From Runella limosa DSM 17973 (GTDB lineage: Bacteria; Bacteroidota; Bacteroidia; Cytophagales; Spirosomataceae), in the NCBI RefSeq assembly GCF_000482465.1, contig NZ_KI519428.1, forward strand, positions 62,001 to 126,000: a stretch of 64,000 nucleotides of DNA. Direction: 5' to 3'. The notes under the pieces were generated by a model. That model was not told the DNA's origin. It was given only the letters and a program-made list of their open reading frames with translations, and searched no databases. How positions within the stretch are numbered: the stretch's first letter is position 1; the number at the start of each line of letters is the position of its first letter. The position numbers were made by a program, and so were the translations under genes. Shown piece by piece: positions 1 to 8,306 of the stretch.

Positions 1-62
1 CCGTCCGATTTCCCACGCCCGCGAGGGGTACGAACTGCGTCATAAACAAATGCTTCGGCCAT
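1..62 (-). CDS. Acetyl-CoA C-acyltransferase (thiolase), 5' end only
   Basis: The reverse strand starts with ATG at 60-62 and runs off the window edge, giving 20 complete codons. The peptide begins MAEAFVYDAVRTPRGRGKSD. The stretch YDAVRTPRGRG is the typical thiolase N-terminus, which precedes the CoA-binding and catalytic Cys regions. The family either condenses two acetyl-CoA or cleaves 3-ketoacyl-CoA in fatty-acid oxidation. The catalytic residues lie outside the window, so biosynthetic and degradative types cannot be separated here. The family call is firm despite the short length because this N-terminus is very conserved. Confidence 0.8.
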   Translation of the reverse strand, partial: MAEAFVYDAVRTPRGRGKSD

Positions 63-138
63 AGTTTAAGGGAGATGAAAATGGTATTAGACAATTTTTT
101 GTAAATGTAATACAATCTTGTCAACTAAAGAACCGCTT

Positions 139-3066
139 TTAACGGCTTATCACGATGCGCTTTACCTGACTTCCTACCCGCAAAAAGTAAGTTCCATTGG
201 GCAGATGCTGAACGTTGACGGTCATGCGGTTGTTGCCCGCTACGCCAATGGTATTGGTTGTGTTGAAGACAAGGCTTGCTGCCGTGTTGTAGATTTCAAA
301 CGATACAGGCTTGGGCGCTGATAAGGTAAAATCGACGGTTAGTAGCGTTTGAGCTGGGTTCGGATAAACATTGACCACATCCCCCGATGGATTGGAGGTT
401 GTCACTGAAAGTAATAAATCTGATTTTTTGATGGCTTGAAGCGCATACCAAAGGGTTTGGTCAGTGCTTTGGACAAAGGAAACATCGAATGTACTGGGAG
501 CGGAGGGAAGCACATCACTGGTAGAGACAATTTGCCCCGTCGTCGAAAGTTTGTGAATACGTAGCGCTTCAGCATTAAGCGTCAATCGGGCTTCAATGGC
601 CAAGGGGCGCACTGACGTTGGGGACGTCCCCCAATTGTTGTTGACCGAAGTGTTGGTAGCATTCCAAACCATTCCTGTGTTTTGGGTTTGGGACGTAATG
701 GTAATCAACGAACTGTCGGAATCTGCCAAGGATTTTGAATTGAGCGATACCCACGTGAGTGCGCCAAATTCGCTGGCTGATTTGAGTGTGAAATTGCCAA
801 CTTGCGTATTGGGAACATCTTTTAAAAAGCCCGTAAGTGTCACAAAACGAGGTGTATTGGTAGTTAAAAGGCCCGTTTGTGTGTTTAGTGTGGTCTGTTG
901 GGTTGATGTTTGAAAAGTACCATTACTTACGTTTGGAAACACCTGACTGCTGAGTCCTTGGGCATGGTGGTAGGTGTTGGTGCGCAGCGAATGGGTAAGT
1001 TGGAGTCGAAAATCGTAGGGGACGTATTTTCCCCAACGGCCGCTGTTGTCTTTTTCAAACGACCAATAAATGTCTTTTTCGGAGTAATTGACCAACGTGG
1101 GCGTGGCTTCGGTAATAAGGCCATTCCGAAACGCCCAGGCGCAAGAGGGAAACAAACTCATGGTGCTGTGGTCGCGGTGAATGGAAAAATAACCTCCCAC
1201 TTTATCGGCAGCCCAAGTGCTGTTGACGTCGCTATTGTATTCAAAAAACATGACCCCATCCATGCCGTGAAAAGCACCATACGCAGCTATGGCTGGAACC
1301 ATTTCGGCGCGGTAGCGATTGGGGTAGCCGTGGTTGTACTCACTGATGGTGATGGGCTTTGAGGCCAACGGAATTCCCGAAAAAACGGAAGAAATGGCAC
1401 TGAAATACGCATTTTTGACCATCGGGCTGTTGCTAATAGTCCAATCTGACGCATCCCATGCCACGTTTGGGAAGTGCGGGTGGTCCCAATAACTGTGGTC
1501 GTCGTAGTAATCCATGTTTTCGTGCTCAAGCCCTTCTTGGATACCCGTAAGGGCGTTGGTACCTGTGATGGGCGCTTGGACGTTGAGGGTGGTACGGAGA
1601 AATGTGCGCATATCTTCCATAAACTTCTTTTGAAGTTGGATGTAGAATTGCGCCAAATCTGCGACACGTTGTTTGGAATAATTGCCACGGTCTTTGTACT
1701 CCATCCGTTGGATGTTACGAGCGGCTAGGTTTTCGCCCGTTAGAAAAGCCGTACGCGTCGATTCTTTTAGGGAAACATTATCGAGCCAAATCGTGGTGCC
1801 GTTTGGTAAATTTCCTACCTGAAAAGCCAAACGTCCATTACCCATCAAAGCGTCCCCTGCCACTACATTGATTTTGAATTGTTGCCAAGCAGAGGTTAAA
1901 TTGAAATTTTGTCCACCGTACCAGTTATAGGGGGAGTTATCTTGCATGAGCGAAACACTGAGTACAGTTGCTTGGTTGGCTTTTGCCCAAAACTGAATGG
2001 TGTATGTGGTGTCTTTTTGCAAAGAAAAACGGAGGTATTTAAACTGCAAATGCCAAGTTTCGGTGCCTTTGTTCGTGACCGTTACTTTGGCCGATTTACT
2101 TCCTGACTGGGCTTGCGAATTGTCTAGAGTAGCGCTGGCGGTTGCTCCTGCATTTTGCTCCATTGACCAGTTGGTATTCAACGTTGCGCCTTCAAAACCT
2201 CCATCGGTTACTCTTTCTGCGATGTTAAGGTTTGATCCTTGCCAAGCGGTTTGCAAGGTGGTTTGGGTTTGATACTTAGTCACCAAAAACGCATTCCAAA
2301 GGCTGTCGAGCCTAACTGCCTGACGATAAAGTAGAGAACCACCATCTTTTCTGGACTTGAGTTGATTGTCTTTCCACATGCCATACAACGAATTTTCATT
2401 GATGATTTCAACCATGGCCAAACAAGGGTCTTCGGCGAGTTTTAAGCCAGTATAAGGATTGACGTGGCCTAACAATTGGGTAGCGTACTCCTTTTGTAGT
2501 GCAATCAACTGTGGGTCAAAAATGGTGGCGCCTTTGGCAAAATCGAGCAGTGAATCGGCATTGGCTACGCCGTCGGAAGCCTTGAACGTCCGTGAAACGT
2601 TCAAGTTCATATTCGTATAAATATTGTTCTTTTTCAGCTCATTGATAAAAAAATCAAGGCGGTCGAGGGTTGTTGAATTTAAGGTTCGGGTCGATTGCCC
2701 TGAAACAAAAATACTGCCTTCATTTCCTCCCCACGGATTATCTAAGTGGTGAAAACGCACCAAATTGATACCCATTTTACGGGCATGGGTCGCGGCGTCG
2801 GGGGCGATGGTTTTGGCAGGAAAAGCAGCGGCTGAAGTAATGTTTACGCCCCAAAAACGAAAAGGTTGACCGTTGACGATGAAGTTGCTGCCATTGACCG
2901 AAACGCGGTCTGGGTTGCCAATGGTTTTGGCAGGGAATTTTGGAAGAAAAGCGGCAGTACTTCCGTCGTTGTAAGGAAAGCTAAAAGGAAATCCGCCCGT
3001 AAAGTTTTGACAAAACGATGAGAAGCTAATGCCCAAAAGCAATAAGAAAGGGAGTGTTGTTTTCAT
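139..3066 (-). CDS. Secreted glycoside-hydrolase-like protein with inserted carbohydrate-binding module and T9SS type A sorting domain
   Basis: 975 residues when started at ATG 3066. I prefer this start because it gives a clean signal peptide (MKTTLPFLLLLGISFSSFC); the frame stays open further upstream only because it reads into a mobile repeat. Residues 50-280 and 440-660 look like a split TIM barrel of the cellulase/GH5-like clan. An INEN motif near residue 223 is the likely acid/base and ISEYNHG near 575 the likely nucleophile. Residues about 290-435 resemble a CBM4/9-type jelly roll (GGFEG start, WLDNVSL end) inserted in the barrel. The last ~80 residues, from VYPNPAQ, are a T9SS type A sorting domain, so the product should be exported and surface-anchored or released. 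Substrate cannot be told from sequence; the exact GH family is inferred. Confidence 0.8.
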   Translation of the reverse strand: MKTTLPFLLLLGISFSSFCQNFTGGFPFSFPYNDGSTAAFLPKFPAKTIGNPDRVSVNGSNFIVNGQPFRFWGVNITSAAAFPAKTIAPDAATHARKMGINLVRFHHLDNPWGGNEGSIFVSGQSTRTLNSTTLDRLDFFINELKKNNIYTNMNLNVSRTFKASDGVANADSLLDFAKGATIFDPQLIALQKEYATQLLGHVNPYTGLKLAEDPCLAMVEIINENSLYGMWKDNQLKSRKDGGSLLYRQAVRLDSLWNAFLVTKYQTQTTLQTAWQGSNLNIAERVTDGGFEGATLNTNWSMEQNAGATASATLDNSQAQSGSKSAKVTVTNKGTETWHLQFKYLRFSLQKDTTYTIQFWAKANQATVLSVSLMQDNSPYNWYGGQNFNLTSAWQQFKINVVAGDALMGNGRLAFQVGNLPNGTTIWLDNVSLKESTRTAFLTGENLAARNIQRMEYKDRGNYSKQRVADLAQFYIQLQKKFMEDMRTFLRTTLNVQAPITGTNALTGIQEGLEHENMDYYDDHSYWDHPHFPNVAWDASDWTISNSPMVKNAYFSAISSVFSGIPLASKPITISEYNHGYPNRYRAEMVPAIAAYGAFHGMDGVMFFEYNSDVNSTWAADKVGGYFSIHRDHSTMSLFPSCAWAFRNGLITEATPTLVNYSEKDIYWSFEKDNSGRWGKYVPYDFRLQLTHSLRTNTYHHAQGLSSQVFPNVSNGTFQTSTQQTTLNTQTGLLTTNTPRFVTLTGFLKDVPNTQVGNFTLKSASEFGALTWVSLNSKSLADSDSSLITITSQTQNTGMVWNATNTSVNNNWGTSPTSVRPLAIEARLTLNAEALRIHKLSTTGQIVSTSDVLPSAPSTFDVSFVQSTDQTLWYALQAIKKSDLLLSVTTSNPSGDVVNVYPNPAQTLLTVDFTLSAPKPVSFEIYNTAASLVFNTTNTIGVAGNNRMTVNVQHLPNGTYFLRVGSQVKRIVISR

Positions 3067-3105
3067 ACCGTTATGGATTAGAGTAGGAATAGACTCTTTA
3101 CTAAA

Positions 3106-3335
3106 CAGGTTAAACGCATTAAAAAAAACAGCCTCAGCGAGGCGAAATCTTAGTAGAAAAAGAGGGCAAAGGCGAACCAAAAGCCCCATCTGGGCGGCCG
3201 ACGCTCGGTAAAAGATGTCACCGAGCGTCGGCCGCCCAGATGGGGCTTTGTGGTGGATTTGATTCATTTTTCTACTAAGATATAGCTCCTCTGGAGCAAT
3301 GAATAGCGACCCCATATTTTAATCCGTTCAACCTG
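3106..3335. mobile_element. Palindromic MITE/REPIN-like repeat, copy 1
   Basis: A 230-bp element bounded by imperfect terminal inverted repeats, CAGGTTAAACGCATTAAAA on the left and its near complement on the right (17 of 19 positions). Inside each end is a small hairpin (GCCTC-agc-GAGGC on the left, GCTCC-aga-GGAGC read from the right) followed by a tail of the form ATCTTAGTAGAAAA. The centre is a long palindrome, about 29 bp per arm, with a short loop (about 3199-3222). A second copy lies at 34499-34715 in the same orientation. No transposase is encoded. The element begins 39 bp upstream of the minus-strand gene starting at 3066, so it sits in that gene's promoter or leader. No target duplication is visible at this copy. 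Confidence 0.8.
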
Positions 3336-3358
3336 TTTTCAAAACTTGGAAGGCCTGG

Positions 3359-3919
3359 TTAAGTTCCTAAAAACATACTTTTGAGACAATTCCAAAGCGC
3401 GCGTTTGTTTTTGTCGTCACTCTGCACAATGTCGAGCGATTCGGATAAAAGAAAATTGACTCCCGCGATTTGTTTGGGGTCGTAGCGGTTCATCATAATT
3501 TCCAAATTGATTTGGATAAATGGAACGCCAAACGATATAATATGGTGTACTTTCTTGTTTCGAAGCAACGGACGAAAATCCATCTGTTTGGCCCCAGATA
3601 AGTTCAAAATATCTACGCCATCTAGGTTTAAGTTAACCGCCTTGAGTACTTTTTCCAAGAATATGGTATTACTCGGCGACATCTTTGGCGACTCGTTGAT
3701 TAAAATTAATACCTGATGGTTGAGGTTGGGCGTCTCAAAAGTCGGTGGAGGAGGAGTTGGAGCGGCTACAGGAGCAGGGGGCGGTGGTGTAGGCGCCTCC
3801 ACCAGAGGTTCTTGTACCAAAGACGTGGCAACCTCTTTGACTATTTTTTCTATCGCCTCTACTTCTTGGGCACGATAAAGCGTTTCGTTTTGGAACAGGA
3901 GTTGATAAAATGACTTCAT
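3359..3919 (-). CDS. Hypothetical protein with proline-rich linker
   Basis: 186 residues with no signal peptide. Residues 1-40 are a short helical N-terminus. Residues about 42-65 form a Pro/Ala/Thr-rich flexible linker (PTPPPPAPVAAPTPPPP). From residue 68 there is a compact alpha/beta domain with hydrophobic strands such as VLILINES and HHIISFGVPF. I do not recognise the family with certainty. The layout (linker plus small alpha/beta domain) is loosely like the uracil-DNA-glycosylase-fold psi subunit of DNA polymerase III, but this is a weak impression. A promoter-like TAGCTTTG ends four bases before the start codon. It is divergent from the FAH-family gene. Confidence 0.6.
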   Translation of the reverse strand: MKSFYQLLFQNETLYRAQEVEAIEKIVKEVATSLVQEPLVEAPTPPPPAPVAAPTPPPPTFETPNLNHQVLILINESPKMSPSNTIFLEKVLKAVNLNLDGVDILNLSGAKQMDFRPLLRNKKVHHIISFGVPFIQINLEIMMNRYDPKQIAGVNFLLSESLDIVQSDDKNKRALWNCLKSMFLGT

Positions 3920-3923
3920 TTTA

Positions 3924-3931
3924 CAAAGCTA
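3924..3931 (-). promoter_or_regulatory. Bacteroidota -7 element for the hypothetical gene
   Basis: The reverse strand reads TAGCTTTG, matching TAnnTTTG, and only TAAA separates it from the ATG at 3919. If used, transcription would start at or next to the start codon, giving an almost leaderless mRNA. No clear -33 TTTG is seen. Confidence 0.4.
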
Positions 3932-3963
3932 AGAATAGATTTCCTTTTACGGGAGGTAGTCCG

Positions 3964-3971
3964 TAGTTTTG
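3964..3971 (+). promoter_or_regulatory. Bacteroidota -7 element for the FAH-family gene
   Basis: TAGTTTTG matches TAnnTTTG and lies 22 bp before the ATG at 3994, a usual leader length. No good -33 motif is visible. Confidence 0.4.
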
Positions 3972-3993
3972 TGCGCGTAAAATCCAGAAAATT

Positions 3994-4605
3994 ATGAAAA
4001 TCATTTGCATAGGTCGCAACTACGTTGATCATATTCACGAACTTCAAAATGCCATTCCCGAAGATCCCGTCATTTTCCAAAAGCCCGACACGGCGTTGTT
4101 GAAAGAAGGGGCAGCATTTTATCTGCCTGATTTTTCCCAAGATGTTCACCATGAAGTAGAGATTGTGGTGAAAATCAGCAAGATGGGTAAAAACATTGAC
4201 GAAAAATTTGCCCACAAATACTACGACCAAGTAGGCATTGGAATTGATTTTACCGCACGTGATTTACAATCAAAGCTGAAAACGAAAGGCTTGCCGTGGG
4301 AATTGGCCAAAGCATTTGATGGTTCCGCCCCGATTTCCGACTTTGTTTCAAAGGCAGATTTTGCGGATATGCAAGACATCAATTTCCATTTGGAGGTAAA
4401 CGGCGAAACGCGCCAACAAGGCAATACCTCGTTGATGTTGTTCAAAATAGACTACATTATATCGTTTGTATCTCGCTTTTTTACCCTCAAAACGGGTGAT
4501 TTGATATTTACAGGTACGCCCAAAGGAGTAGGGCCTGTAAAAGCAGGCGACAAGCTCACAGCTTTCGTTGAAGGTAAAAAAATGTTGGAATTTGAGGTAA
4601 AATAG
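3994..4605 (+). CDS. Fumarylacetoacetate hydrolase (FAH) family protein
   Basis: 203 residues, the length of the single-domain FAHD1/YcgM-type members. It begins MKIICIGRNYVDH, the conserved start of this group. The metal triad is visible as E54 and E56 in HHEVEIV and D90 in FTARDLQ, followed by the substrate-lid region and the late GDLIFTGTPKGVG motif. Family members hydrolyse acylpyruvates or decarboxylate oxaloacetate with Mg2+ in the cytoplasm. Which activity applies here cannot be read from sequence. The gene has its own promoter-like site and is divergent from the hypothetical gene at 3359-3919. Confidence 0.9.
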   Translation: MKIICIGRNYVDHIHELQNAIPEDPVIFQKPDTALLKEGAAFYLPDFSQDVHHEVEIVVKISKMGKNIDEKFAHKYYDQVGIGIDFTARDLQSKLKTKGLPWELAKAFDGSAPISDFVSKADFADMQDINFHLEVNGETRQQGNTSLMLFKIDYIISFVSRFFTLKTGDLIFTGTPKGVGPVKAGDKLTAFVEGKKMLEFEVK

Positions 4606-4705
4606 CGGAAAGTTATCGACCCTAGGTGGCATTTAGGGAGGAATAAAGTGGATGATAAAGGCGACTATTTGGAAGCAGTTGTACGCGAAAAATCATGAAG
4701 TGTAG

Positions 4706-5482
4706 ATGAAAAGATTATTAGTGGATGATTATTATGGTACTTGGCTTTCAATGCTTGATGTGAAGCTTGAACATGAGTTTGACAAAATAAGGGCAAGGGA
4801 ATGGACGGCTGATAATTTCAAATTTGCTACGGCTGTATCGGTCATGTCGTCTTCTAAAATTGAAGGGGAGCTATTGGAAGTGGATAGCTATATAAAACAT
4901 AAAATATTAAATGTAGAGTATCTGCCCAATCTTACCGAAAAGCCTAACGACTTGTACGCTGCTTACGAATTTGCCAAGGATTACCCACTTTCAAAAGACC
5001 ATTTTCATAAGGCTCACGGAGTTGCTACTTTACACTTATTGCCTGATTCTCAGCGGGGACAAGTAAGAAAGGGTAATATGCTGATTATGGAGCAAAAGTC
5101 GCAGCGTGTAGAATACGAAGCTGCATCAGCCCATTTGGTAAAGAGTGAGTATGACACGTTTTGGGGAGAATTGGATGATTTGTTGGATGCCAATTTGAAA
5201 TTTGAAGAGATATTTTATTATGCCTCGTTAATTCATTTGGTATTTGTAAAAATACATCCTTTCAATGATGGCAATGGCCGAACGGGGAGGCTGCTTGAAA
5301 AATGGTTTTTAGCCTCTAAGCTAGGCGATAGAGCTTGGTATGTGCCGAGTGAATTGTATTATTACAACAACCTGAAATCGTATTACCACAATTTAGCTCG
5401 TATTGGCTTGTTTTATGACGATTTGAAGTATGAAAAAGGAATACCGTTCCTGCTTATGCTACCAAACTCGTTGACGAATTAA
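4706..5482 (+). CDS. Fic domain protein (AMP/NMP-transferase type) with N-terminal inhibitory helix
   Basis: 258 residues. The catalytic loop HPFNDGNGRTGR is at 184-195, a full match to the active Fic signature HPFx(D/E)GNGRxxR. An inhibitory motif of form (S/T)xxxE(G/N) is present as S49-S50-K51-I52-E53-G54, which marks class II Fic proteins whose own N-terminal helix blocks ATP binding until relieved. Such enzymes transfer AMP from ATP onto a hydroxyl side chain of a target protein. The target is unknown. No separate antitoxin gene is adjacent, as expected for class II. The gene stands 100 bp after the FAH gene and 12 bp before the M23 peptidase gene. Confidence 0.92.
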   Translation: MKRLLVDDYYGTWLSMLDVKLEHEFDKIRAREWTADNFKFATAVSVMSSSKIEGELLEVDSYIKHKILNVEYLPNLTEKPNDLYAAYEFAKDYPLSKDHFHKAHGVATLHLLPDSQRGQVRKGNMLIMEQKSQRVEYEAASAHLVKSEYDTFWGELDDLLDANLKFEEIFYYASLIHLVFVKIHPFNDGNGRTGRLLEKWFLASKLGDRAWYVPSELYYYNNLKSYYHNLARIGLFYDDLKYEKGIPFLLMLPNSLTN

Positions 5483-5494
5483 GATAAAAAATAC

Positions 5495-7525
5495 ATGATT
5501 TTAAAACGCATTCTCATACCGTTATTTAGTATAGTTTTTGTGATTGGAAGCTTTGCTCAAAAAGCGAGTTTTCCCAAAGGCTATTTTCTGTTTCCGATTT
5601 CTCCTGGGCAAAAAAACACCTTAGCGGGTGTATTGGGTGATTTGCGCGCAAATCACTTCCATGCGGGGATTGACGTTCGCACCCAGCAACGCGAAGGCTT
5701 GCAAGTGCTGGCCGCTGCCGATGGGTATATTTCTAAAATCAAAGTTCAAACGACAGGTTATGGAAATGTGATTTTTATTAAGCACCCCAACGGCATGACC
5801 ACCGTCTATGGGCACTTGTTGTCATTTGCCGACCCCATGGGGAGTTATTTGCGGGAAAAACAGTACGAACGCAAAACGTTTGAAATAGAAATCAACCCGT
5901 CGCCCGAACAATTTCCCGTTCAGAAAGGTGAATTAATTGGATTGTCTGGAAACACGGGCGGGTCAGGAGGACCACACTTGCACTTTGAAATTCGAGATTC
6001 AAAAGACAACTACCTGAACCCCTTGTTCTTTGATTTTGCAGAAGTAGAAGACGATGTGCCGCCGTATTTTAATTCATTGGCCATTCGTCCGATGTCATTG
6101 ATAAGTCGTGTCAATGGCGAGTTTGAAAGAATCAGCGTTCGTCCTGTTCGCCAAAAAGATGGAAGCTATAGCATTGGCCAAACTGTTAAAGCTTGGGGAG
6201 AAATTGGCTTGGAGCTGATTGCCTTTGATGCCATGAACGGCGTCAACTTTCGTAATGGGGTCAATTGTGTTGAAATCAAATTGGACGGGAAAGAAGTGTT
6301 TGCTTACAACATGACGTCGTTTCCCAGCTGGAGCACCCGCGACTATAACAATATCATTGATTATGCGACGGAACAACGCAACGGGCTTCGGTATTTAAAA
6401 TGTTATAACCCCGACGGTAACTTGTACGGCCTCCAAAAAACGGATGGCTATCGGGGAAAACTTCAAATTCGGGACACGCTGACGCACGAAGTACAAGTGA
6501 CGCTTTTTGACTCCTACGAAAATTCGTCGATATTGCGATTTAAGGTAAAAGGCGAACTTTCGGAAGCGCTTATGATGCCTTTGGGAGAGTCGGAACAAGC
6601 GCCAACTTTGGCCTACATAAAAACGGATGCGACCGAAAACGTGTTGAAAATCAGTGCATTGGGCTTGTCGCAAGCCGTTCCCGCAGAGATTTTTAGCAAA
6701 CGTGCGCCCTTGCAACTTTCGCCCGCGTACAAATCAAACGGAGAGACGGTTTATTTGCTGGATTTACGCGAACATTTGCCCGATTCGATTCGGATTGGGA
6801 ATAAATTGCTTCGTACCGATTTTCGGCAACGTATCCGTCCCGACCGAATTGAAACGTATAAAGAAGACCGCTTTTCCATTCGTTTTGGTAACAAAAGCAT
6901 ATTTGACACGCTGTATTTAGCGGTTCAGTCGCGACCCAATGGTTTGATTATCAACGATGGTTATACGCCACTTCGGGATGCGATAGGAGTTAACTTTCGA
7001 CCTGATATTTTGCCCGAAAATCCCGACAAAACCCACATGTACCGCTTAGATGGCGGCCGTATGAGGTTTGTGGGGGGAAAATGGGAAGGAAATTCGATTG
7101 ATTTTACCACCCGTGAGCTGGGAAGTTTTGGATTGGCAACGGACGAGGCACCGCCTGCGGTTCGGGTGATTCAAGCCAATAAAAAAAGTATTTCGGCCCG
7201 AATTTCAGATGGCATGTCGGGTATCGAACGTTTTGATGCCTACGTCAATGGCGAGTGGGTGTTGATGAATTATGATTACAAACGCAGTTATATTTGGTCT
7301 GACAAACTGGTGGATTCCCTCGATTTTGAAGGTACGTTGCGCTTAGAGGTGCGGGATAGAGCGGGGAATGTAGCGGTTGTTGAAAGCGAAATCAAAGAAG
7401 TAGTAGTTCGCCCTGCCGTAGCTTCAAAACGCACCAAATCAAAAGCCGTCGCTGGTCGTCGAAAAAAAGCGGCTAAAGCTACGGGCAAATCAAAAAAATC
7501 TTCCAAAAAACGCGCTAAGCGATAA
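5495..7525 (+). CDS. Secreted M23 (LytM-type) peptidase
   Basis: 676 residues with a signal peptide (residues 1-21, ending SFAQ). The peptidase domain is near the N-terminus. Zinc ligands are seen as H56 and D60 in NHFHAGID and H163 in PHLHFE; H161 and H107 (YGHL) complete the active site. The remaining ~450 residues contain beta-sandwich-like regions without a named domain, and the tail (about 635-676) is extremely Lys/Arg/Ala-rich. M23 enzymes cut peptidoglycan cross-bridges or act as activators of other wall hydrolases. The domain order (peptidase first, long C-terminal beta region) is a familiar Bacteroidota type. It lies in a same-strand run with the next two genes and may be co-transcribed with them. 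Confidence 0.9.
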   Translation: MILKRILIPLFSIVFVIGSFAQKASFPKGYFLFPISPGQKNTLAGVLGDLRANHFHAGIDVRTQQREGLQVLAAADGYISKIKVQTTGYGNVIFIKHPNGMTTVYGHLLSFADPMGSYLREKQYERKTFEIEINPSPEQFPVQKGELIGLSGNTGGSGGPHLHFEIRDSKDNYLNPLFFDFAEVEDDVPPYFNSLAIRPMSLISRVNGEFERISVRPVRQKDGSYSIGQTVKAWGEIGLELIAFDAMNGVNFRNGVNCVEIKLDGKEVFAYNMTSFPSWSTRDYNNIIDYATEQRNGLRYLKCYNPDGNLYGLQKTDGYRGKLQIRDTLTHEVQVTLFDSYENSSILRFKVKGELSEALMMPLGESEQAPTLAYIKTDATENVLKISALGLSQAVPAEIFSKRAPLQLSPAYKSNGETVYLLDLREHLPDSIRIGNKLLRTDFRQRIRPDRIETYKEDRFSIRFGNKSIFDTLYLAVQSRPNGLIINDGYTPLRDAIGVNFRPDILPENPDKTHMYRLDGGRMRFVGGKWEGNSIDFTTRELGSFGLATDEAPPAVRVIQANKKSISARISDGMSGIERFDAYVNGEWVLMNYDYKRSYIWSDKLVDSLDFEGTLRLEVRDRAGNVAVVESEIKEVVVRPAVASKRTKSKAVAGRRKKAAKATGKSKKSSKKRAKR

Positions 7526-7541
7526 TTAGGCAGTTAAAAAT

Positions 7542-8306
7542 ATGCAACTTTTTTTTCGTCAAGTAGGCACAGGTCAACCACTGGTTATTTTACACGGACT
7601 ATTTGGGTCGTGTGATAACTGGTTGACAATAAGCAAGGTCATTGCCGAACAAGGATTTTCGGTCTATGCCGTTGATCAGCGAAACCACGGACGTTCGCCT
7701 CATGCCCCCAGCCATACCTATCCAGAATTAGCGGCGGATTTACACGATTTTTTACAGCAAAACAACATTGAAAATCCGATTTTGGTGGGACATTCGATGG
7801 GTGGAAAAACGGTGATGCAATACGCCATGCTTTATCCTGATACGTTCAGTAAATTGGTGGTGGTTGACATTGCTCCCAAGTCGTACCCCGTTCATCATGC
7901 CGAAATCTTAAAAGGGCTAAGTGCCGTTCCGTTGACCGAAATTCAAAACCGCAACGAAGCCGAAGCCATTTTGAGTCAATACGAACCAAGCCCGTCGGTA
8001 CGTCAATTTTTATTGAAAAACTTGTACCGCAACGAAGAAGGTGTGTTTGCGTGGCGCATCAACTTGCCCGTGATAAAACAATACATCGAGTTGATTGGGG
8101 CAGATTTGGAAAATACCCAAACAATACGCACCCCTACGCTTTTTATTCGAGGTGCGGAATCAAGGTATATCAAAGATGCTGATTTCTGGACTATTCAGAC
8201 GCTTTTTCCGAATGTTACCCTCGATACCATCGAAAACGCAGGACACTGGGTACAAGCAGAGCAACCAGAGGCATTTGTAAAATCGTTGATGAACTTTGCC
8301 AAATGA
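7542..8306 (+). CDS. Alpha/beta hydrolase, YbfF-like
   Basis: 254 residues. The oxyanion region is LHGLFGSCDNW near residues 18-28, the nucleophile elbow is GHSMGG with S85, and the catalytic His is H235 in NAGHW; the acid is probably in the strand before it. Length and motif spacing fit the YbfF/esterase group of small cytoplasmic acyl-ester or thioester hydrolases. Its last four bases overlap the start of the next gene (ATGA), so the two are translationally coupled. Confidence 0.85.
   Translation: MQLFFRQVGTGQPLVILHGLFGSCDNWLTISKVIAEQGFSVYAVDQRNHGRSPHAPSHTYPELAADLHDFLQQNNIENPILVGHSMGGKTVMQYAMLYPDTFSKLVVVDIAPKSYPVHHAEILKGLSAVPLTEIQNRNEAEAILSQYEPSPSVRQFLLKNLYRNEEGVFAWRINLPVIKQYIELIGADLENTQTIRTPTLFIRGAESRYIKDADFWTIQTLFPNVTLDTIENAGHWVQAEQPEAFVKSLMNFAK

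Noticed and set aside
3067-3315. Upstream extension of the glycoside-hydrolase-like gene (83 extra residues)
   Set aside because: The extension translates the mobile repeat, and starting at 3066 yields a proper signal peptide.
4606-4705. In-frame coding-like stretch after the FAH stop codon (about 25 codons, ending VVREKS)
   Set aside because: It could be a gene remnant, but it is too short to recognise and has no start signal of its own.
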